Translations under genes and position numbers: made by a program
Assembly (NCBI RefSeq): GCF_011683955.1
Contig: NZ_JAAQPI010000006.1
Location: forward strand, 62,001 to 126,000
DNA from: Pseudomaricurvus alkylphenolicus
GTDB lineage: Bacteria; Pseudomonadota; Gammaproteobacteria; Pseudomonadales; Cellvibrionaceae
Length of the DNA stretch: 64,000 bases
Reading direction: 5' to 3'
Notes under the pieces: generated by a model
Told to the model about the DNA's origin: nothing
What the model saw: only the letters and a program-made list of their open reading frames with translations
The model's database searches: none
In this document: piece by piece, positions 20,354 to 32,297 of the stretch
Numbering within the stretch: the stretch's first letter is position 1
Layout: the number at the start of each line of letters is the position of its first letter

Positions 20354-21691
20354 TTATTCTTGATAGCGACGCCAGTCGCTGAGTTCGTCCAGCTCTCCGA
20401 GATGCTTTAGTTTCGCCCCGATCTTCTGCTCCAGCCCCCGGTCCGTGGGACGATAGTACCGGCGCGGCTCCAGCTCCTCGGGGAAATAAACCTCACCCGC
20501 GGCATAGGCGCCCGGCTCATCATGGGCATAGCGATATTCCCGGCCATAGTCCAGGTTCTTCATCAACTGAGTGGGAGCGTTGCGAAGGTGAATGGGCACA
20601 TCAAAACTGGGCTGGGATTTTACATCCGCCATTGCTTCGTTGAAAGCCTTATATACCGCATTGCTCTTGGGCGCAGCTGCCAAATACACCACCGCCTGTG
20701 CAATGGCCAGCTCGCCCTCGGGGCTGCCCAGTCTCTCCTGGGTTTCCCAGGCGTTGAGACAGAGCTGTAAAGCCCTGGGATCGGCATTGCCAATATCCTC
20801 ACTGGCCATCCTCACCACTCGTCGAGCAATGTAGAGGGGATCGCAGCCGCCATCGAGCATCCGCGCCAGCCAATACAGTGCACCATCGACGTTCGAGCCG
20901 CGCACTGACTTGTGCAGAGCCGAGATCTGCTCGTAAAACACATCGCCGCCATTATCAAAACGGCGCACGTCATTGGCGAGGATTTCCTGCACTACCGCCT
21001 CAGTGATTTCGGGTCCGTCAGTTCCCTCTTCCGCCAGGTCGAAGGCAACTTCCAACAAATTCAGCGCCTTGCGCCCATCGCCATCAGCGGCGTGCGCCAA
21101 TGTGCTCAGCAATTGCTGAGATATTTTGGGGGGCTGCTCCCCCAACCCGCGTTTGGAGTCTGACAGGGCACGGCGCAGCATTTCCATCAAGTGCTCGTGC
21201 TCAAGCCCCCGCAATAGGTAAACCCGGCAACGCGACAACAGCGCGTTATTGAGTGAAAACGAAGGGTTTTCAGTGGTGGCGCCAATAAAGATCACGGTGC
21301 CATCCTCAACAAACGGCAGGAAGGCATCCTGCTGGGATTTGTTGAACCTGTGTACCTCATCCACAAACAGAATCGTACGACGACCGGACTGAGCCTGCAG
21401 TTGCTGTGCGGTGGCCACCGCAGCGCGAATTTCCTTAACACCCGCAAGGACAGCCGATACAGTCTCAAAATGGGCATCGGAAATCTCTGCGATCATTCTC
21501 GCCATGGAGGTTTTGCCCACTCCCGGCGGCCCCCATAGCACCATGGAATGAAGCTGCTGGCGCACAATCGCCTCGCGCAGAGGTTTGCCTTCTGCAAACA
21601 GGTGCTCCTGCCCAACATAATCGTCGGGATGGCGCGGCCGCATGCGGGCCGCCAGAGGCTGCACGGGCTCGGAGGTAAAGAGATCACTCAT
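20354..21691 (-). CDS. rarA: replication-associated recombination protein A (MgsA/WHIP family AAA+ ATPase)
   Basis: RarA is a clamp-loader-like AAA+ ATPase acting at stalled replication forks. The 445 residues include a Walker A (WGPPGVGKTSMAR, about 52-60), Walker B FVDEVHRFNKSQQD, sensor 1 GATTENPSFSLN, and the C-terminal tetramerisation domain with YLARMLDGGCDPLYIARR. Length is typical. Its start overlaps the lolA stop by four bases (ATGA), a sign of translational coupling. The lolA-rarA pair is conserved in gammaproteobacteria. Confidence 0.96.
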   Translation of the reverse strand: MSDLFTSEPVQPLAARMRPRHPDDYVGQEHLFAEGKPLREAIVRQQLHSMVLWGPPGVGKTSMARMIAEISDAHFETVSAVLAGVKEIRAAVATAQQLQAQSGRRTILFVDEVHRFNKSQQDAFLPFVEDGTVIFIGATTENPSFSLNNALLSRCRVYLLRGLEHEHLMEMLRRALSDSKRGLGEQPPKISQQLLSTLAHAADGDGRKALNLLEVAFDLAEEGTDGPEITEAVVQEILANDVRRFDNGGDVFYEQISALHKSVRGSNVDGALYWLARMLDGGCDPLYIARRVVRMASEDIGNADPRALQLCLNAWETQERLGSPEGELAIAQAVVYLAAAPKSNAVYKAFNEAMADVKSQPSFDVPIHLRNAPTQLMKNLDYGREYRYAHDEPGAYAAGEVYFPEELEPRRYYRPTDRGLEQKIGAKLKHLGELDELSDWRRYQE

Positions 21692-22317
21692 TGAATCAGC
21701 ACGTCGATCCCCTCGGGGGGATCAAAGGTAAAATAGGCGGGTGATTGCATACGGTCAGTTTGCATGGCCGTGAAGCTGAACTCTGTCTCCTGGCCAAAGC
21801 CATCCAGGATCCACATGGAGACCAGGGTTTGCTCCTCGAAAAAGAGGTCCAACTGCTGAAACTGACTGCCTGTTTGTCGAGGTCGCAACGAGAATCCGCC
21901 ACTTTTGTTGTAACTGACCTCAAAGCGAGCCTCAATACGGGCCGGGTCTCCGGAGAAAATCACTGCTGGAGTCTGATCGAGCTGATTGGTAAGCGTACTG
22001 ATCGTAACCTGTTCCAAATCCGGATCAAACATCCACAAAGTCTTGCCATTGGTAACTAACAATTGCGGAAACGGTTCCACGGTTTCCCAGCGCAGCATGC
22101 CCGGACGCTGGACTTGGAAACTGCCCTCGGACTCACTGAGCACCTCTCCTTCGGAATCCTTCATGACCTGACTGAATTTTCCTGAGATGGCTTGCAGTGG
22201 TTTAAGGCGCTCTGCGAGATCGTGACCGGCAGCAGTCGAGGTGCCGGTCGCCAATACGCAAGAACTCATAATCAGCGTCAACCACAGGGCCAGCAGCTGA
22301 TTTCGTATCATTGTCAT
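21688..22317 (-). CDS. lolA: outer-membrane lipoprotein carrier protein LolA
   Basis: LolA is a periplasmic chaperone that moves lipoproteins from the LolCDE exporter to LolB in the outer membrane. The 209-residue precursor begins with a signal peptide (hydrophobic core LLALWLTLIMSSCVLA), probably cut after STAAG near residue 31. The mature beta-fold includes SGKFSQVMKDSEGEVLSESEGSF, RPGMLRWE and KTLWMFDPDLEQVTI, typical of the family. The cysteine in the signal peptide lacks a proper lipobox and lies upstream of the likely cleavage site. It is 42 bases downstream of ftsK and overlaps rarA. Confidence 0.95.
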   Translation of the reverse strand: MTMIRNQLLALWLTLIMSSCVLATGTSTAAGHDLAERLKPLQAISGKFSQVMKDSEGEVLSESEGSFQVQRPGMLRWETVEPFPQLLVTNGKTLWMFDPDLEQVTISTLTNQLDQTPAVIFSGDPARIEARFEVSYNKSGGFSLRPRQTGSQFQQLDLFFEEQTLVSMWILDGFGQETEFSFTAMQTDRMQSPAYFTFDPPEGIDVLIQ

Positions 22318-22359
22318 TTTGGATTCTGTCCTTAACTCTAAGTCACCTGACCGCGGAGC

Positions 22360-24699
22360 TTATTTCGGTGGCGGCGGTGCCAACACCTCGCGGTTACCGT
22401 TGGCCCCCATCGGACTGACAACTCCCGCCATTTCCATAGTTTCAATAAGGCGCGCGGCGCGGTTGTAACCCACGCGCAGCTTACGTTGCACAGAGGAGAT
22501 GGAGGCTTTTCGCGTCTCGGTCACGAATTCGACCGCCTCATCATAAAGCGGATCAGTCTCTTCATTGCCCTCTTCATCACCTTCAGTTGCCAATCCCGGC
22601 ACCGGAATACTGTTGGCACTGTCATCAATGACCCCTTCCAGGTAATCCGGTTCCCCGCGTCGCTTCCAATCCTCTACCACCTTGTGCACCTCGTGGTCAT
22701 CCACAAAAGCACCGTGAACCCGCTGAGGCACGCTGGTACCCGGAGGCAGGTAAAGCATGTCACCGTGGCCCAGCAACTGCTCTGCTCCGCCCTGGTCCAG
22801 GATAGTGCGGGAATCCACTTTAGAAGACACCTGGAAAGCAATGCGGGAGGGAACATTGGCCTTGATCAGGCCCGTTATCACATCGACAGAGGGGCGCTGG
22901 GTCGCCAGAATCAGATGGATTCCCGCCGCCCTGGCCTTCTGCGCAATGCGGGCGATAAGCTGCTCCACCTTCTTGCCAACAATCATCATCATGTCGGCAA
23001 ATTCGTCGATCACCACCACAATGGACGGTAAAGTTTCCAAATTGGGGGCGGGCGCCTCTTCCATTCCCGGCTCAAAGTGTTCTTCGGGCTTCCAAAGTGG
23101 GTCGGCAATCGGCTCTCCCTTCTTAATCGCCTCTTCCACCTTGCGATTAAAGCCCGCCAGATTGCGCACACCCAGGGCCGCCATCAACTTGTAGCGGCGC
23201 TCCATCTCTCCCACACTCCAACGCAGGCCGTTGGCCGCGTCCTTCATATCGGTGATCACGGGGGTCAACAGGTGGGGAATTCCCTCGTAGATGGACAACT
23301 CCAACATCTTCGGGTCCACCAGGATCAATCGCACTTCCTTGGGGGTGGACTTGTACAACAAGCTCAACAGCATGACGTTGACCCCCACAGACTTACCTGA
23401 ACCGGTAGTACCGGCCACCAACAAGTGTGGCATTTTGGCAAGATCGGCGACCACAGGCTCGCCTTCGATATCGTGGCCCAGAGCCATGGTCAGGTTGGAC
23501 TTGGAGTTATCGTAGACATCGGACTGCAGTACTTCACTGAGTCGAACCATCTCGCGGTGTTCGTTGGGAATCTCGATACCCACCACCGATTTGCCCGGAA
23601 TGACTTCGACCACACGCACGCTGATCACTGCCAGCGAACGTGCCAGGTCTTTGGCCAGATTGGTGATGCGGCTGGCCTTCACTCCCGGTGCCGGCTGCAA
23701 TTCAAAGCGGGTTACCACCGGCCCCGGCAGTACCGAGACCACCTCGGCCTCGACATTAAAGTCCTTGAGTTTCAGCTCCAACAGCCGCGACATGGCTTCC
23801 AGGGACTCCTTGCTGAAACCTTTGTCGCCGCTTTTATCGGCGGGATCCAGGAGATTCAGGGGGGGCAGATCGCCTTCCACCGGAGCCGCAAACAGGTTGG
23901 TCTGCTTCTCCTTTTCAGCGCGAGGGCTGGGTTTGGCCTTCTTCACCGGTGGAGTGATCTTGGGAGGCGTACGTTTCTGCTCTTTTTCGACCTGTTTTTC
24001 GATGGCAATACGGCGAGCCTTCTGGGCCTCCTCCACCTTTTGCTTTTCTTCCTGCTGCTGGCGCTTCTGCTGCCACTTGTCCTTCAGCGTGCGCACAAAA
24101 TCGAGAGTCAAGCGGCCGATATTGTCCATCAGGGCCAACCAGGACAGATCCGTAAACACCGTCAGCCCAAACAGAAATATTGAAAGCAACAACAGGGTTG
24201 CGCCCGTATAGCTAAAGGCCGACTCCATGGCGTCGGCAACGCTGGCCCCCAGAATCCCTCCGTTGGAAAACGGCAGACTGGTGGACTCCAGGCCATAGTA
24301 CAGGCTGGCCATGGCGGTGGCGCTCAGCATCACCAGCACAAAACCCACCAGACGCAAGCCGAAGATGACCGAATCAAACTGGCCGGATTTACTGCGCTCG
24401 CGAAAAACCAGCCAGGCACGATAGCCGATCAACATCGGGAATAGATAGGACATATAGCCAAACAACGACAAGAACGCGTCCGCCAACCAGGCGCCGAAAC
24501 GCCCCCCGGCATTGATGATTTCACTACCTGCCGCTGTTCGGGACCAACCGGGATCAGTACTGGAGTAGGTTACCAGAGCCATCAACAGATAAAGGCAGAG
24601 CGCTACCAGGCCGATCAGGGCCCCTTCTCTCAATATTCGCAAAGGCAAGGCCGGTGCATTGTCACCGCTGGCAGAGGGGGTGGAATTCGGGGTTTTCAA
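22360..24699 (-). CDS. ftsK: DNA translocase FtsK
   Basis: FtsK anchors at the division septum and pumps DNA towards dif to activate XerCD. The N-terminal part has four membrane helices (about residues 20-190). A charged linker follows (about 215-290, rich in K, E, Q), shorter than in E. coli, so total length is about 779 aa. The motor has Walker [15 protein letters not shown] and Walker [13 protein letters not shown]. The C-terminal winged-helix gamma domain ([20 protein letters not shown]) reads KOPS sites. I place the start at a TTG at 24699 preceded by AGGTG, because the reading frame further upstream is atypical; the true start is uncertain. It is divergent from trxB. Confidence 0.95.
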   Translation of the reverse strand: MKTPNSTPSASGDNAPALPLRILREGALIGLVALCLYLLMALVTYSSTDPGWSRTAAGSEIINAGGRFGAWLADAFLSLFGYMSYLFPMLIGYRAWLVFRERSKSGQFDSVIFGLRLVGFVLVMLSATAMASLYYGLESTSLPFSNGGILGASVADAMESAFSYTGATLLLLSIFLFGLTVFTDLSWLALMDNIGRLTLDFVRTLKDKWQQKRQQQEEKQKVEEAQKARRIAIEKQVEKEQKRTPPKITPPVKKAKPSPRAEKEKQTNLFAAPVEGDLPPLNLLDPADKSGDKGFSKESLEAMSRLLELKLKDFNVEAEVVSVLPGPVVTRFELQPAPGVKASRITNLAKDLARSLAVISVRVVEVIPGKSVVGIEIPNEHREMVRLSEVLQSDVYDNSKSNLTMALGHDIEGEPVVADLAKMPHLLVAGTTGSGKSVGVNVMLLSLLYKSTPKEVRLILVDPKMLELSIYEGIPHLLTPVITDMKDAANGLRWSVGEMERRYKLMAALGVRNLAGFNRKVEEAIKKGEPIADPLWKPEEHFEPGMEEAPAPNLETLPSIVVVIDEFADMMMIVGKKVEQLIARIAQKARAAGIHLILATQRPSVDVITGLIKANVPSRIAFQVSSKVDSRTILDQGGAEQLLGHGDMLYLPPGTSVPQRVHGAFVDDHEVHKVVEDWKRRGEPDYLEGVIDDSANSIPVPGLATEGDEEGNEETDPLYDEAVEFVTETRKASISSVQRKLRVGYNRAARLIETMEMAGVVSPMGANGNREVLAPPPPK

Positions 24700-24955
24700 G
24701 CACTCACCTGGAGGATCACCGCAGTTATGGTTATATCTGGCCCGTATTCTAATCACCCCGCGCGCAAATGTCGCGACTGGTAACACAGAATTGGAGATCT
24801 CACCGAGCAGATTCCACTCAAGCGGCACAAGAAGCGCCCAATCCTATAAATGATAAGTGTCCGATAGCCTGACCCAATGACTTTTATTGAGACTGACTTC
24901 TGGATAGCCCCAGCAGTTTTCCCTATCATTACCCGACTTTTTAACATTGTAATGA

Positions 24956-25915
<960 letters not shown>

Positions 25916-25961
25916 ATACGAACTGGAGATAAGCACCACCCGGGAGAGTTAATCCGACCTC

Positions 25962-26672
25962 ATGTCCATGTTGCCCTGGATGCCTCCCGGCGGTACTGAA
26001 TTCCCCCCGACGTCCGCTGCCCTTGATGAACCCAATGGGTTGCTTGCGGCCGGAGGCGATTTGAGCCCCACGCAGTTGTTGGCCGCCTATCGTCGAGGGA
26101 TTTTCCCCTGGTTTGATGATTCCCAACCCATTCTTTGGTGGAGTCCAAGCCCCAGACTGGTGCTGCCCCCGGAACAACTCCATGTCTCCCGCAGCATGAA
26201 GAAGCTGCTGAGACGAAACCCGTTTGAAGTCACTGCCGATCAGTGCTTCAGCGATGTCATGGAGGCTTGTTCGGAACCCAGGCCCGACCAGCCGGGCACC
26301 TGGATCACCGATGAAATGCTGGACGCCTACGCCCGGTTGCATGACCTGGGCTACGCTCACTCCGTAGAGGTCTGGGAGAATCAAACCCTGGTGGGAGGAC
26401 TGTACGGCATTGCATTGGGCCGGGTGTTTTTCGGTGAATCCATGTTTAGCCGTCGCAGCAATGCCTCCAAAGTTGGTTTTATCGCCCTTGTGCAGAATTT
26501 GGAGCAACAGGGGTATCAACTCATTGACTGCCAGGTGCATACCGATCACTTGTTCAGCCTGGGGGCGCGGGAAATTCCCAGAACGCAGTTCGAACAATAC
26601 CTGTTAGACTGTATAGATGAGTCCTCCTTAAGAGGTAACTGGCCCTCCGAGCTAGAGACGGTCGCCATATAG
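25962..26672 (+). CDS. aat: leucyl/phenylalanyl-tRNA-protein transferase
   Basis: Aat adds Leu or Phe from aminoacyl-tRNA to proteins with N-terminal Arg or Lys, creating primary degrons read by ClpS. The 236-residue protein has the family blocks [39 protein letters not shown] and the [15 protein letters not shown] loop. It lies 46 bases after trxB and nine bases before bpt, so the two transferases are co-transcribed. The ClpS adaptor and ClpA unfoldase genes lie about 1-4 kb downstream on the other strand. Confidence 0.97.
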   Translation: MSMLPWMPPGGTEFPPTSAALDEPNGLLAAGGDLSPTQLLAAYRRGIFPWFDDSQPILWWSPSPRLVLPPEQLHVSRSMKKLLRRNPFEVTADQCFSDVMEACSEPRPDQPGTWITDEMLDAYARLHDLGYAHSVEVWENQTLVGGLYGIALGRVFFGESMFSRRSNASKVGFIALVQNLEQQGYQLIDCQVHTDHLFSLGAREIPRTQFEQYLLDCIDESSLRGNWPSELETVAI

Positions 26673-26681
26673 GGCTTTTGC

Positions 26682-27389
26682 ATGACAGATTTGGGCACCA
26701 TACGCCTGTTTGCCACCCATCCACACGCCTGCAGCTATCTTCCCGAGGAAGAAGCCACCACGGTGTTTGTGGACCCGACATACCCCGTAGAAAAGAATCT
26801 ATACAGCCAGCTCTCTGAATCCGGCTTCCGGCGCAGTGGCAGCCACCTCTATCGACCCCATTGCAGCCACTGCAAGGCCTGTGTTCCCGCTCGAATTCCT
26901 GTCTCGGCGTTCCAGATGAACCGTCAACAGAGACGCTGCTGGAAACGCAATCAGGATCTCGACATTCGTCAGGTTGAGCAGATCGATACCGAAACCCACT
27001 ACCAGCTCTACGCCCGTTACATTGAACTCCGCCACAACGATGGAGACATGTACCCGCCTTCGCCGGAACAATATCGCTCCTTTTTGACTTCAGAATGGGG
27101 AGTGACGGAATACCTGGAATTCTGGCTGGAAGAACGGCTGCTGGGTGTCGCTGTCTGTGATCGCATGACCAACGGTTACTCGGCAGTCTATACGTTCTTT
27201 GAACCCGCAGAGCACCGACGCAGCCTTGGGGCTTTTGCCATCCTGTACCAGATTGAGCTGGCCAAGGCCGCACACTTGCCGAGCGTTTATCTGGGTTACT
27301 GGATCAAGCAATGCCCCAAAATGAGCTATAAAACCAACTATCGTCCGCTGGAACTCTACATCGATAACCGCTGGGTGCGAATAAACTGA
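26682..27389 (+). CDS. bpt: aspartate/glutamate leucyltransferase (Bpt)
   Basis: Bpt transfers Leu from Leu-tRNA to proteins starting with Asp or Glu, the second branch of the bacterial N-degron pathway. The 235-residue protein carries the N-terminal block [14 protein letters not shown], the cysteine-rich [15 protein letters not shown] segment of the ATE family (which binds a metal or cluster in relatives), and the GNAT-like C-terminus with [20 protein letters not shown]. It is coupled to aat (nine-base gap) and precedes infA by 91 bases. This order is conserved in Pseudomonas relatives. Confidence 0.96.
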   Translation: MTDLGTIRLFATHPHACSYLPEEEATTVFVDPTYPVEKNLYSQLSESGFRRSGSHLYRPHCSHCKACVPARIPVSAFQMNRQQRRCWKRNQDLDIRQVEQIDTETHYQLYARYIELRHNDGDMYPPSPEQYRSFLTSEWGVTEYLEFWLEERLLGVAVCDRMTNGYSAVYTFFEPAEHRRSLGAFAILYQIELAKAAHLPSVYLGYWIKQCPKMSYKTNYRPLELYIDNRWVRIN

Positions 27390-27480
27390 CACAAGCGCTT
27401 GGCTCACTTGGTGTTTTCAGGCACAATTCACGCCTGCTCGAATCCGGGCTCATTATCGAAGCAATTGAGGACCTTGCCGG

Positions 27481-27699
27481 ATGGCAAAAGAAGACAATTT
27501 TGAAATGGAAGGCGAGGTGATTGACACCCTTCCTAATACCACTTTTCGTGTAAAGCTGGAAAACGGTCACGTGGTGACTGCACATATCTCAGGCAAAATG
27601 CGCAAAAATTACATTCGCATCCTGACCGGCGACAAGGTTAAGGTTGAGCTGACTCCTTACGACCTGAGCAAAGGCCGCATCACCTACCGCGCCCGCTAA
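27481..27699 (+). CDS. infA: translation initiation factor IF-1
   Basis: IF-1 binds the 30S A site during initiation. The 72-residue S1-like OB fold is standard: [20 protein letters not shown], the [16 protein letters not shown] core and [10 protein letters not shown] at the end. A GAGGA ribosome binding site precedes the ATG. It closes the trxB-aat-bpt-infA group and converges with clpA. Confidence 0.98.
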   Translation: MAKEDNFEMEGEVIDTLPNTTFRVKLENGHVVTAHISGKMRKNYIRILTGDKVKVELTPYDLSKGRITYRAR

Positions 27700-27767
27700 T
27701 CGCTCACCGGACACCCTGCCCCGCCTTGGTCTAAACCGAAATAACCAGCGGGGAGGTCGTGCCGCCC

Positions 27768-30032
27768 TCAGGCGGCTTCTACTCCTATCTTCAGTTCGTC
27801 ATCTTCCACGGTAACGTGCACAACACCACCACCATCGGATAACTCACCAAACAGCACTTCTTCTGCCAGAGGTTTCTTGAGTTTTTCCTGGATCAGACGA
27901 GCCATGGGACGTGCGCCCATTTTTTCGTCGTAGCCGCGTATGGCGAGCCATTCCCGTGCCTCTTCTTCCACATCCAGTGTCACACGCTTGTCATCCAACT
28001 GCGACTGCAGTTGCACCAGGAATTTGTCCACCACCGTTTTGATCACATCCAGGCTAAGACTGCTGAACTGAATGATAGAATCAAGGCGGTTGCGGAACTC
28101 AGGCGTGAACATTTTCTTGATTATTTCCATGCCATCCGTGGAGTGATCCTGGCGGGTAAAGCCAATGGATGCCCGGCTCATTTCTTCGGCACCGGCGTTG
28201 GTGGTCATAATCAATATTACGTTGCGAAAATCCGCTTTGCGGCCATTGTTATCCGTCAAAGTGCCGTGATCCATCACCTGCAACAGCAGATTAAACACCT
28301 CTGGATGGGCCTTCTCGATTTCATCCAGCAGCACCACACTGTGAGGGTGCTTGGTGACGGCATCGGTGAGCAATCCGCCCTGATCAAATCCCACATACCC
28401 CGGAGGCGCACCAATAAGCCGAGATACCGTATGACGCTCCATATACTCTGACATATCAAAGCGAATCAGCTCCACACCCATGGAAGTGGCCAGTTGCTTG
28501 CAAAGCTCGGTCTTACCAACACCCGTGGGCCCGGCAAACAGGAAAGATCCTATCGGTTTGTCCGCAACGTTGAGCCCCGCCCTGGACAATTTGATCGACG
28601 TGGACAACGCATCAATGGCTTCGTTTTGGCCGAACACGGTCAATTTGAGATTTTCATCCAACTGCTTCAGCTGCTCTCGATCCGAAGACGAAACACTCTT
28701 CGGCGGAATCCGGGCGATTTTGGCAACCACGGCTTCAACGTCCGTCACGCCAATGACCTTTTTGCGCTTGGAAGCCACCTGTAGCTGCTGAAACGCGCCG
28801 GCTTCATCGATCACATCAATGGCCTTATCCGGCATAAAGCGCTCTGGAATGTAGCGCTCGGACAATTCTGCGGCCGCTTTCAGAGCGGTATCCGTATAGC
28901 GTAGCTTGTGATGTTCTTCGAAACGGCTCTTGAGCCCCTTCAGAATCATGTACGTATCTTCGACACTGGGCTCGTTGATATCCACTTTCTGGAAACGACG
29001 GGAAAGCGCGCGGTCTTTTTCAAAAATGCCGCGATATTCCTGGAACGTGGTCGAACCGACACAGCGTAAATCCCCGGATGTCAGCAGCGGCTTTAACAGG
29101 TTGGAGGCATCCATAACGCCGCCAGAGGCCGCGCCCGCACCAATAATCGTGTGGATTTCATCGATAAAGAGAATGGCGTGATCCTGCTTTTTGAGATCCG
29201 CCAGCAAACCCTTAAAGCGCTTCTCAAAATCGCCTCGATACTTGGTGCCCGCCAGCAACGAGCCGAGATCCAACGAATAGACCACACTGCTCGAAAGCAC
29301 TTCCGGCACATCGCCATCGACGATGCGCTTGGCCAGACCTTCAGCAATAGCGGTTTTACCTACGCCGGACTCACCCACCAACAGTGGATTGTTTTTGCGG
29401 CGGCGCGTCAGGATCTGACTGACACGCTCCAGTTCCAGCGAGCGCCCCACCAGGGGATCAATGCGGCCCAGCATGGCCTCTTCATTGAGGTTGGTGGCGT
29501 AGGCCTCCAGCGGGCTCTGAGAGGGCGAATCCGTGCCGATCGGGTTCTCTTCACTGATCTCGTGGGACGGATCGTCGTGGTGGTCATCGTGACCGGCCAC
29601 CTTGGAAATTCCGTGGGTAATAAAGTTGACCACATCAATCCTGGCCACACTCTGTTGTTTCAGGTAGTAAACTGCCTGACTCTCCTGCTCGCTGAAAATA
29701 GCGACCAGTACATTGGCTCCAGTCACCTCTTTCTTGCCCGAAGACTGGACGTGAAAGACGGCTCTCTGCAGCACCCGCTGGAAACCCAGCGTGGGTTGCG
29801 TTTCCCGCTCCGTGTCGTTTTCCGGAATCAGCGGTGTGGTGGAATCCACAAACTCGATCAGGTCCTTTCTCAGGATATTGAGATCGGCACCGCAGGCCCG
29901 TAACACATTGGCGGCAGAATCGTTATCAATCAGCGCAAGCAACAAGTGCTCCACCGTCATAAATTCATGACGCTTGGATCGGGCGCCTTTAAAGGCAAGA
30001 TTTAAGGTAACTTCTAAATCCTTGCTCAGCAT
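27768..30032 (-). CDS. clpA: ATP-dependent Clp protease ATP-binding subunit ClpA
   Basis: ClpA unfolds substrates and feeds them to ClpP, including N-degron substrates delivered by ClpS. The 754 residues contain two N-terminal repeats (1 to about 145), D1 with Walker [16 protein letters not shown] and Walker [15 protein letters not shown], and D2 with Walker [16 protein letters not shown] and [14 protein letters not shown]. The absence of a long middle domain separates it from ClpB. It lies 39 bases downstream of clpS, so the two form an operon. The stop codon sits in a GCCGCC/GGCGGC hairpin. Confidence 0.98.
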   Translation of the reverse strand: MLSKDLEVTLNLAFKGARSKRHEFMTVEHLLLALIDNDSAANVLRACGADLNILRKDLIEFVDSTTPLIPENDTERETQPTLGFQRVLQRAVFHVQSSGKKEVTGANVLVAIFSEQESQAVYYLKQQSVARIDVVNFITHGISKVAGHDDHHDDPSHEISEENPIGTDSPSQSPLEAYATNLNEEAMLGRIDPLVGRSLELERVSQILTRRRKNNPLLVGESGVGKTAIAEGLAKRIVDGDVPEVLSSSVVYSLDLGSLLAGTKYRGDFEKRFKGLLADLKKQDHAILFIDEIHTIIGAGAASGGVMDASNLLKPLLTSGDLRCVGSTTFQEYRGIFEKDRALSRRFQKVDINEPSVEDTYMILKGLKSRFEEHHKLRYTDTALKAAAELSERYIPERFMPDKAIDVIDEAGAFQQLQVASKRKKVIGVTDVEAVVAKIARIPPKSVSSSDREQLKQLDENLKLTVFGQNEAIDALSTSIKLSRAGLNVADKPIGSFLFAGPTGVGKTELCKQLATSMGVELIRFDMSEYMERHTVSRLIGAPPGYVGFDQGGLLTDAVTKHPHSVVLLDEIEKAHPEVFNLLLQVMDHGTLTDNNGRKADFRNVILIMTTNAGAEEMSRASIGFTRQDHSTDGMEIIKKMFTPEFRNRLDSIIQFSSLSLDVIKTVVDKFLVQLQSQLDDKRVTLDVEEEAREWLAIRGYDEKMGARPMARLIQEKLKKPLAEEVLFGELSDGGGVVHVTVEDDELKIGVEAA

Positions 30033-30071
30033 CGGTTATCACCCCTAAAGCAAAAGTTCCCTAAGACTAGG

Positions 30072-30443
30072 CTATTCATCATCCTCAACCGCCTCTATTT
30101 CACACAGCAAAGGATGTTCGTTCTCCCTGGCGAACTGATTGACCTGTGCCGCCTTGGTCTCAGCAATATCGCGGGTAAATACGCCGCAAACCGCCTTGCC
30201 CTGGGTGTGCACGGTCAACATGATCCGTGTCGCCTGTTCCCGATTCATACTGAAGAAAATCTCCAGTGTCTCAACGACGAACTCCATAGGAGTATAGTCA
30301 TCATTCAGAAGTACCACCTTGTACATCGGTGGCCGCTTCAACAGCGGTTTTGACTCCTGAACGACAACACCCAAATCGTCGCCGTACTCCTCATCGGGGT
30401 CATCCACACTTAATCTTAGTAAAAGATTTCTCAGATTACCCAT
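30072..30443 (-). CDS. clpS: ClpA adaptor protein ClpS
   Basis: ClpS recognises N-terminal Leu, Phe, Tyr and Trp and hands the proteins to ClpA. The 123-residue protein has an acidic flexible N-terminus (about 1-38) and the conserved core [19 protein letters not shown]. In that core the NDD and following Met shape the degron pocket. The protein ends with [15 protein letters not shown]. It is the first gene of clpS-clpA and is divergent from cspD. Confidence 0.97.
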   Translation of the reverse strand: MGNLRNLLLRLSVDDPDEEYGDDLGVVVQESKPLLKRPPMYKVVLLNDDYTPMEFVVETLEIFFSMNREQATRIMLTVHTQGKAVCGVFTRDIAETKAAQVNQFARENEHPLLCEIEAVEDDE

Positions 30444-30526
30444 TTGATCTCACTTTCGAGCCTTCGTTCCGCGTTTAAAAATACGCCAAACTGGGCGGTT
30501 TAACAGCAAATTGATCAGTAATTTGC

Positions 30527-30555
30527 TTGACTTGAAAAAACTAGTTCGTTATAAG
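30527..30555 (+). promoter_or_regulatory. sigma-70 promoter of cspD
   Basis: TTGACT (30527-30532), a 17-bp spacer and TATAAG (30550-30555) form a good promoter. Transcription would start near 30562 and leave a leader of about 193 nt before cspD, a length known for cold-shock genes. The 311-base gap 30444-30754 otherwise holds only this leader and the presumed clpS promoter. Confidence 0.65.
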
Positions 30556-30754
30556 AAGACAACTTTCTGGAAGAACGAGTCTTAAATCGCTGTTTCCAGA
30601 AGACAGATAATAAGGACGATTGCCAGCTTTTCCAGCCCCCATGGGCAGAAATTAGCATGGCCGCTTGCTAGAACTTGGCAACCACCAACCGACATAAAAT
30701 TACAATAAATCATCGACGCGACTGTCGCCACCGGCTTATCGTAAGGAATCCGCC

Positions 30755-31033
30755 ATGCCAACAGGTACAGTGAAGTGGTTCAACAATGCAAAGGGTTACG
30801 GTTTTATTCTCCCCGATGAGGCGGGAGAGGACCTGTTTGCTCACTATTCTTCAATCATGATGGAAGGCTACAAGACGCTGAAAGCGGGCCAAATGGTCAG
30901 CTTTGATGTCGTTGAGGGTGCCAAAGGCCTGCACGCAACCAATATCCAGTTGCCCAGCCGCATGCCCGCGGCCGATCCCGCCCCCATCCCGGTCAAATCC
31001 GACAGCGCCGAAGAAACCGCCATTATCAGCTGA
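30755..31033 (+). CDS. cspD: cold-shock domain protein CspD
   Basis: The 92-residue protein has an N-terminal cold-shock OB fold (1 to about 68) with RNP1-like KGYGFILPD and RNP2-like DLFAHYSSI. These motifs bind single-stranded nucleic acid. A polar, Pro/Ala-rich C-terminal tail follows. E. coli CspD blocks replication in stationary phase, and the position next to clpS is the one conserved for cspD. The long leader suggests post-transcriptional control. A perfect hairpin follows the gene. Confidence 0.93.
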   Translation: MPTGTVKWFNNAKGYGFILPDEAGEDLFAHYSSIMMEGYKTLKAGQMVSFDVVEGAKGLHATNIQLPSRMPAADPAPIPVKSDSAEETAIIS

Positions 31034-31038
31034 GTCCC

Positions 31039-31060
31039 GCCTGGCAGTTTTGTGCCAGGC
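31039..31060 (+). terminator. hairpin after cspD, possible terminator
   Basis: GCCTGGCA and TGCCAGGC form a perfect 8-bp stem around a GTTTTG loop, six bases after the cspD stop. No T tract follows, so termination strength is doubtful. Confidence 0.5.
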
Positions 31061-31187
31061 CACCTTCAGTCCCCTAAGCCACCTGTAACCTGGAGGACCG
31101 CTTCCGCACGCGTCGAATTCAGGCTATGATCCGCCCCCGATTCCAGCGGCACAGATGCCACCACCCCCCAATTACTGACGTGTCCAT

Positions 31188-31811
31188 ATGAGCCGAATTA
31201 TCCTGTTCAACAAGCCGTTCCAGGTTCTGAGCCAGTTCACGGACCAGGAGGGGCGCGCGACACTGAAACAATATCTGGATGACTATCGGGGTTTTTACCC
31301 GGCAGGTCGTCTTGATTACGACTCTGAGGGTTTGATGCTGCTGACGGATAATGGCGATCTGCAGCACCAAATCAGCCATCCCCGCCACAAACAGCCCAAA
31401 ACCTATTGGGCACAGGTAGAAGGGATCCCCGATGCCTCATCGGTGCAACAATTGCGCCAGGGAGTCACCCTGAACGATGGCCCCACACGCCCCGCCAAAG
31501 TCCAGCTGATTGAGAAACCCGAAGCCCTGTGGCCGCGCCGGCCACCCATCCGCGAACGTCAGTCGATCCCTACAGCCTGGCTACAATTAACGATAACTGA
31601 GGGCCGCAACCGCCAGGTCAGGCGCATGACGGCTGCGGTCGGGCACCCCACCCTGCGTCTGATACGTCAATCGATCGGTGCATGGACGCTCAAGGGTTTG
31701 CAACCCGGCGAGTTCAGGGTTGAGACAGTCCACCTGCCTCAGTCCGCCCGTAAGCAGTCGTCTCGCAGCGCAGCAGCCAGAAAGCCCAGAGCTAACCGTC
31801 CGCCTAGATAG
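31188..31811 (+). CDS. rluE: 23S rRNA pseudouridine synthase RluE family
   Basis: RluE isomerises a uridine of 23S rRNA (U2457 in E. coli). The 207-residue RsuA-family protein lacks an S4 domain, as RluE does. It has IILFNKPFQVLSQFTD, the catalytic block AGRLDYDSEGLMLLT with the nucleophilic Asp, and EGRNRQVRRMTAAVGHPTLRLIR. A basic tail (SARKQSSRSAAARKPRAN) extends the C-terminus. It starts the plus-strand chain rluE-nudJ-mnmA-hflD-purB, the same order as in E. coli. Confidence 0.93.
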   Translation: MSRIILFNKPFQVLSQFTDQEGRATLKQYLDDYRGFYPAGRLDYDSEGLMLLTDNGDLQHQISHPRHKQPKTYWAQVEGIPDASSVQQLRQGVTLNDGPTRPAKVQLIEKPEALWPRRPPIRERQSIPTAWLQLTITEGRNRQVRRMTAAVGHPTLRLIRQSIGAWTLKGLQPGEFRVETVHLPQSARKQSSRSAAARKPRANRPPR

Positions 31812-31821
31812 GAACAGGTCC

Positions 31822-32265
31822 ATGTCCGAAATGCCCCATGCCACAGTCGCAACCGTGGTTGAAAAAGACGGCCGCTACCTGCTGGTCAAGGAAATTGCTG
31901 GAGATAAGACGGTTTATAATCAACCCGCCGGGCACATAGAAAATGGTGAATCCATTATCGCGGCCGCTATTCGGGAAACGTTTGAGGAAACCGGCTGGCA
32001 CATCCACCCGATCCGCGTCGGCGGCATCTGCGTTTTTCATGCTCCCAATGGCATCTCCTACATCCGCACGACGCTGATCGCGGAAGCGATAGATTGTGAC
32101 CCTGATGCCAGCCTGGACAGCGGTATACTGGAAGCCGTATGGCTGACCTATGAAGAAATTGCCTTGCTGGAGACGGAACTGCGCAGCCCGGTGGTTCTGA
32201 AGGTGATTGAGGACTACCGTCTGGGAATCTCCTATCCCTTGGACCTGATCCACGAGCAAGGGTAG
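31822..32265 (+). CDS. nudJ: NUDIX hydrolase, NudJ-like phosphatase
   Basis: E. coli NudJ hydrolyses thiamine pyrimidine pyrophosphate and other pyrophosphates. The 147-residue protein begins [22 protein letters not shown] and has a complete Nudix box, [20 protein letters not shown] completed by TGW, whose glutamates bind Mg2+. The ATG at 31822 is supported by GGAACAGG upstream and by family length; longer in-frame versions are not typical. It lies 10 bases after rluE and 32 before mnmA, the context that suggests NudJ rather than another Nudix type. The substrate is inferred. Confidence 0.88.
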   Translation: MSEMPHATVATVVEKDGRYLLVKEIAGDKTVYNQPAGHIENGESIIAAAIRETFEETGWHIHPIRVGGICVFHAPNGISYIRTTLIAEAIDCDPDASLDSGILEAVWLTYEEIALLETELRSPVVLKVIEDYRLGISYPLDLIHEQG

Positions 32266-32297
32266 AATACGCCCCCTTTTTACCAACGGATTCGAAG

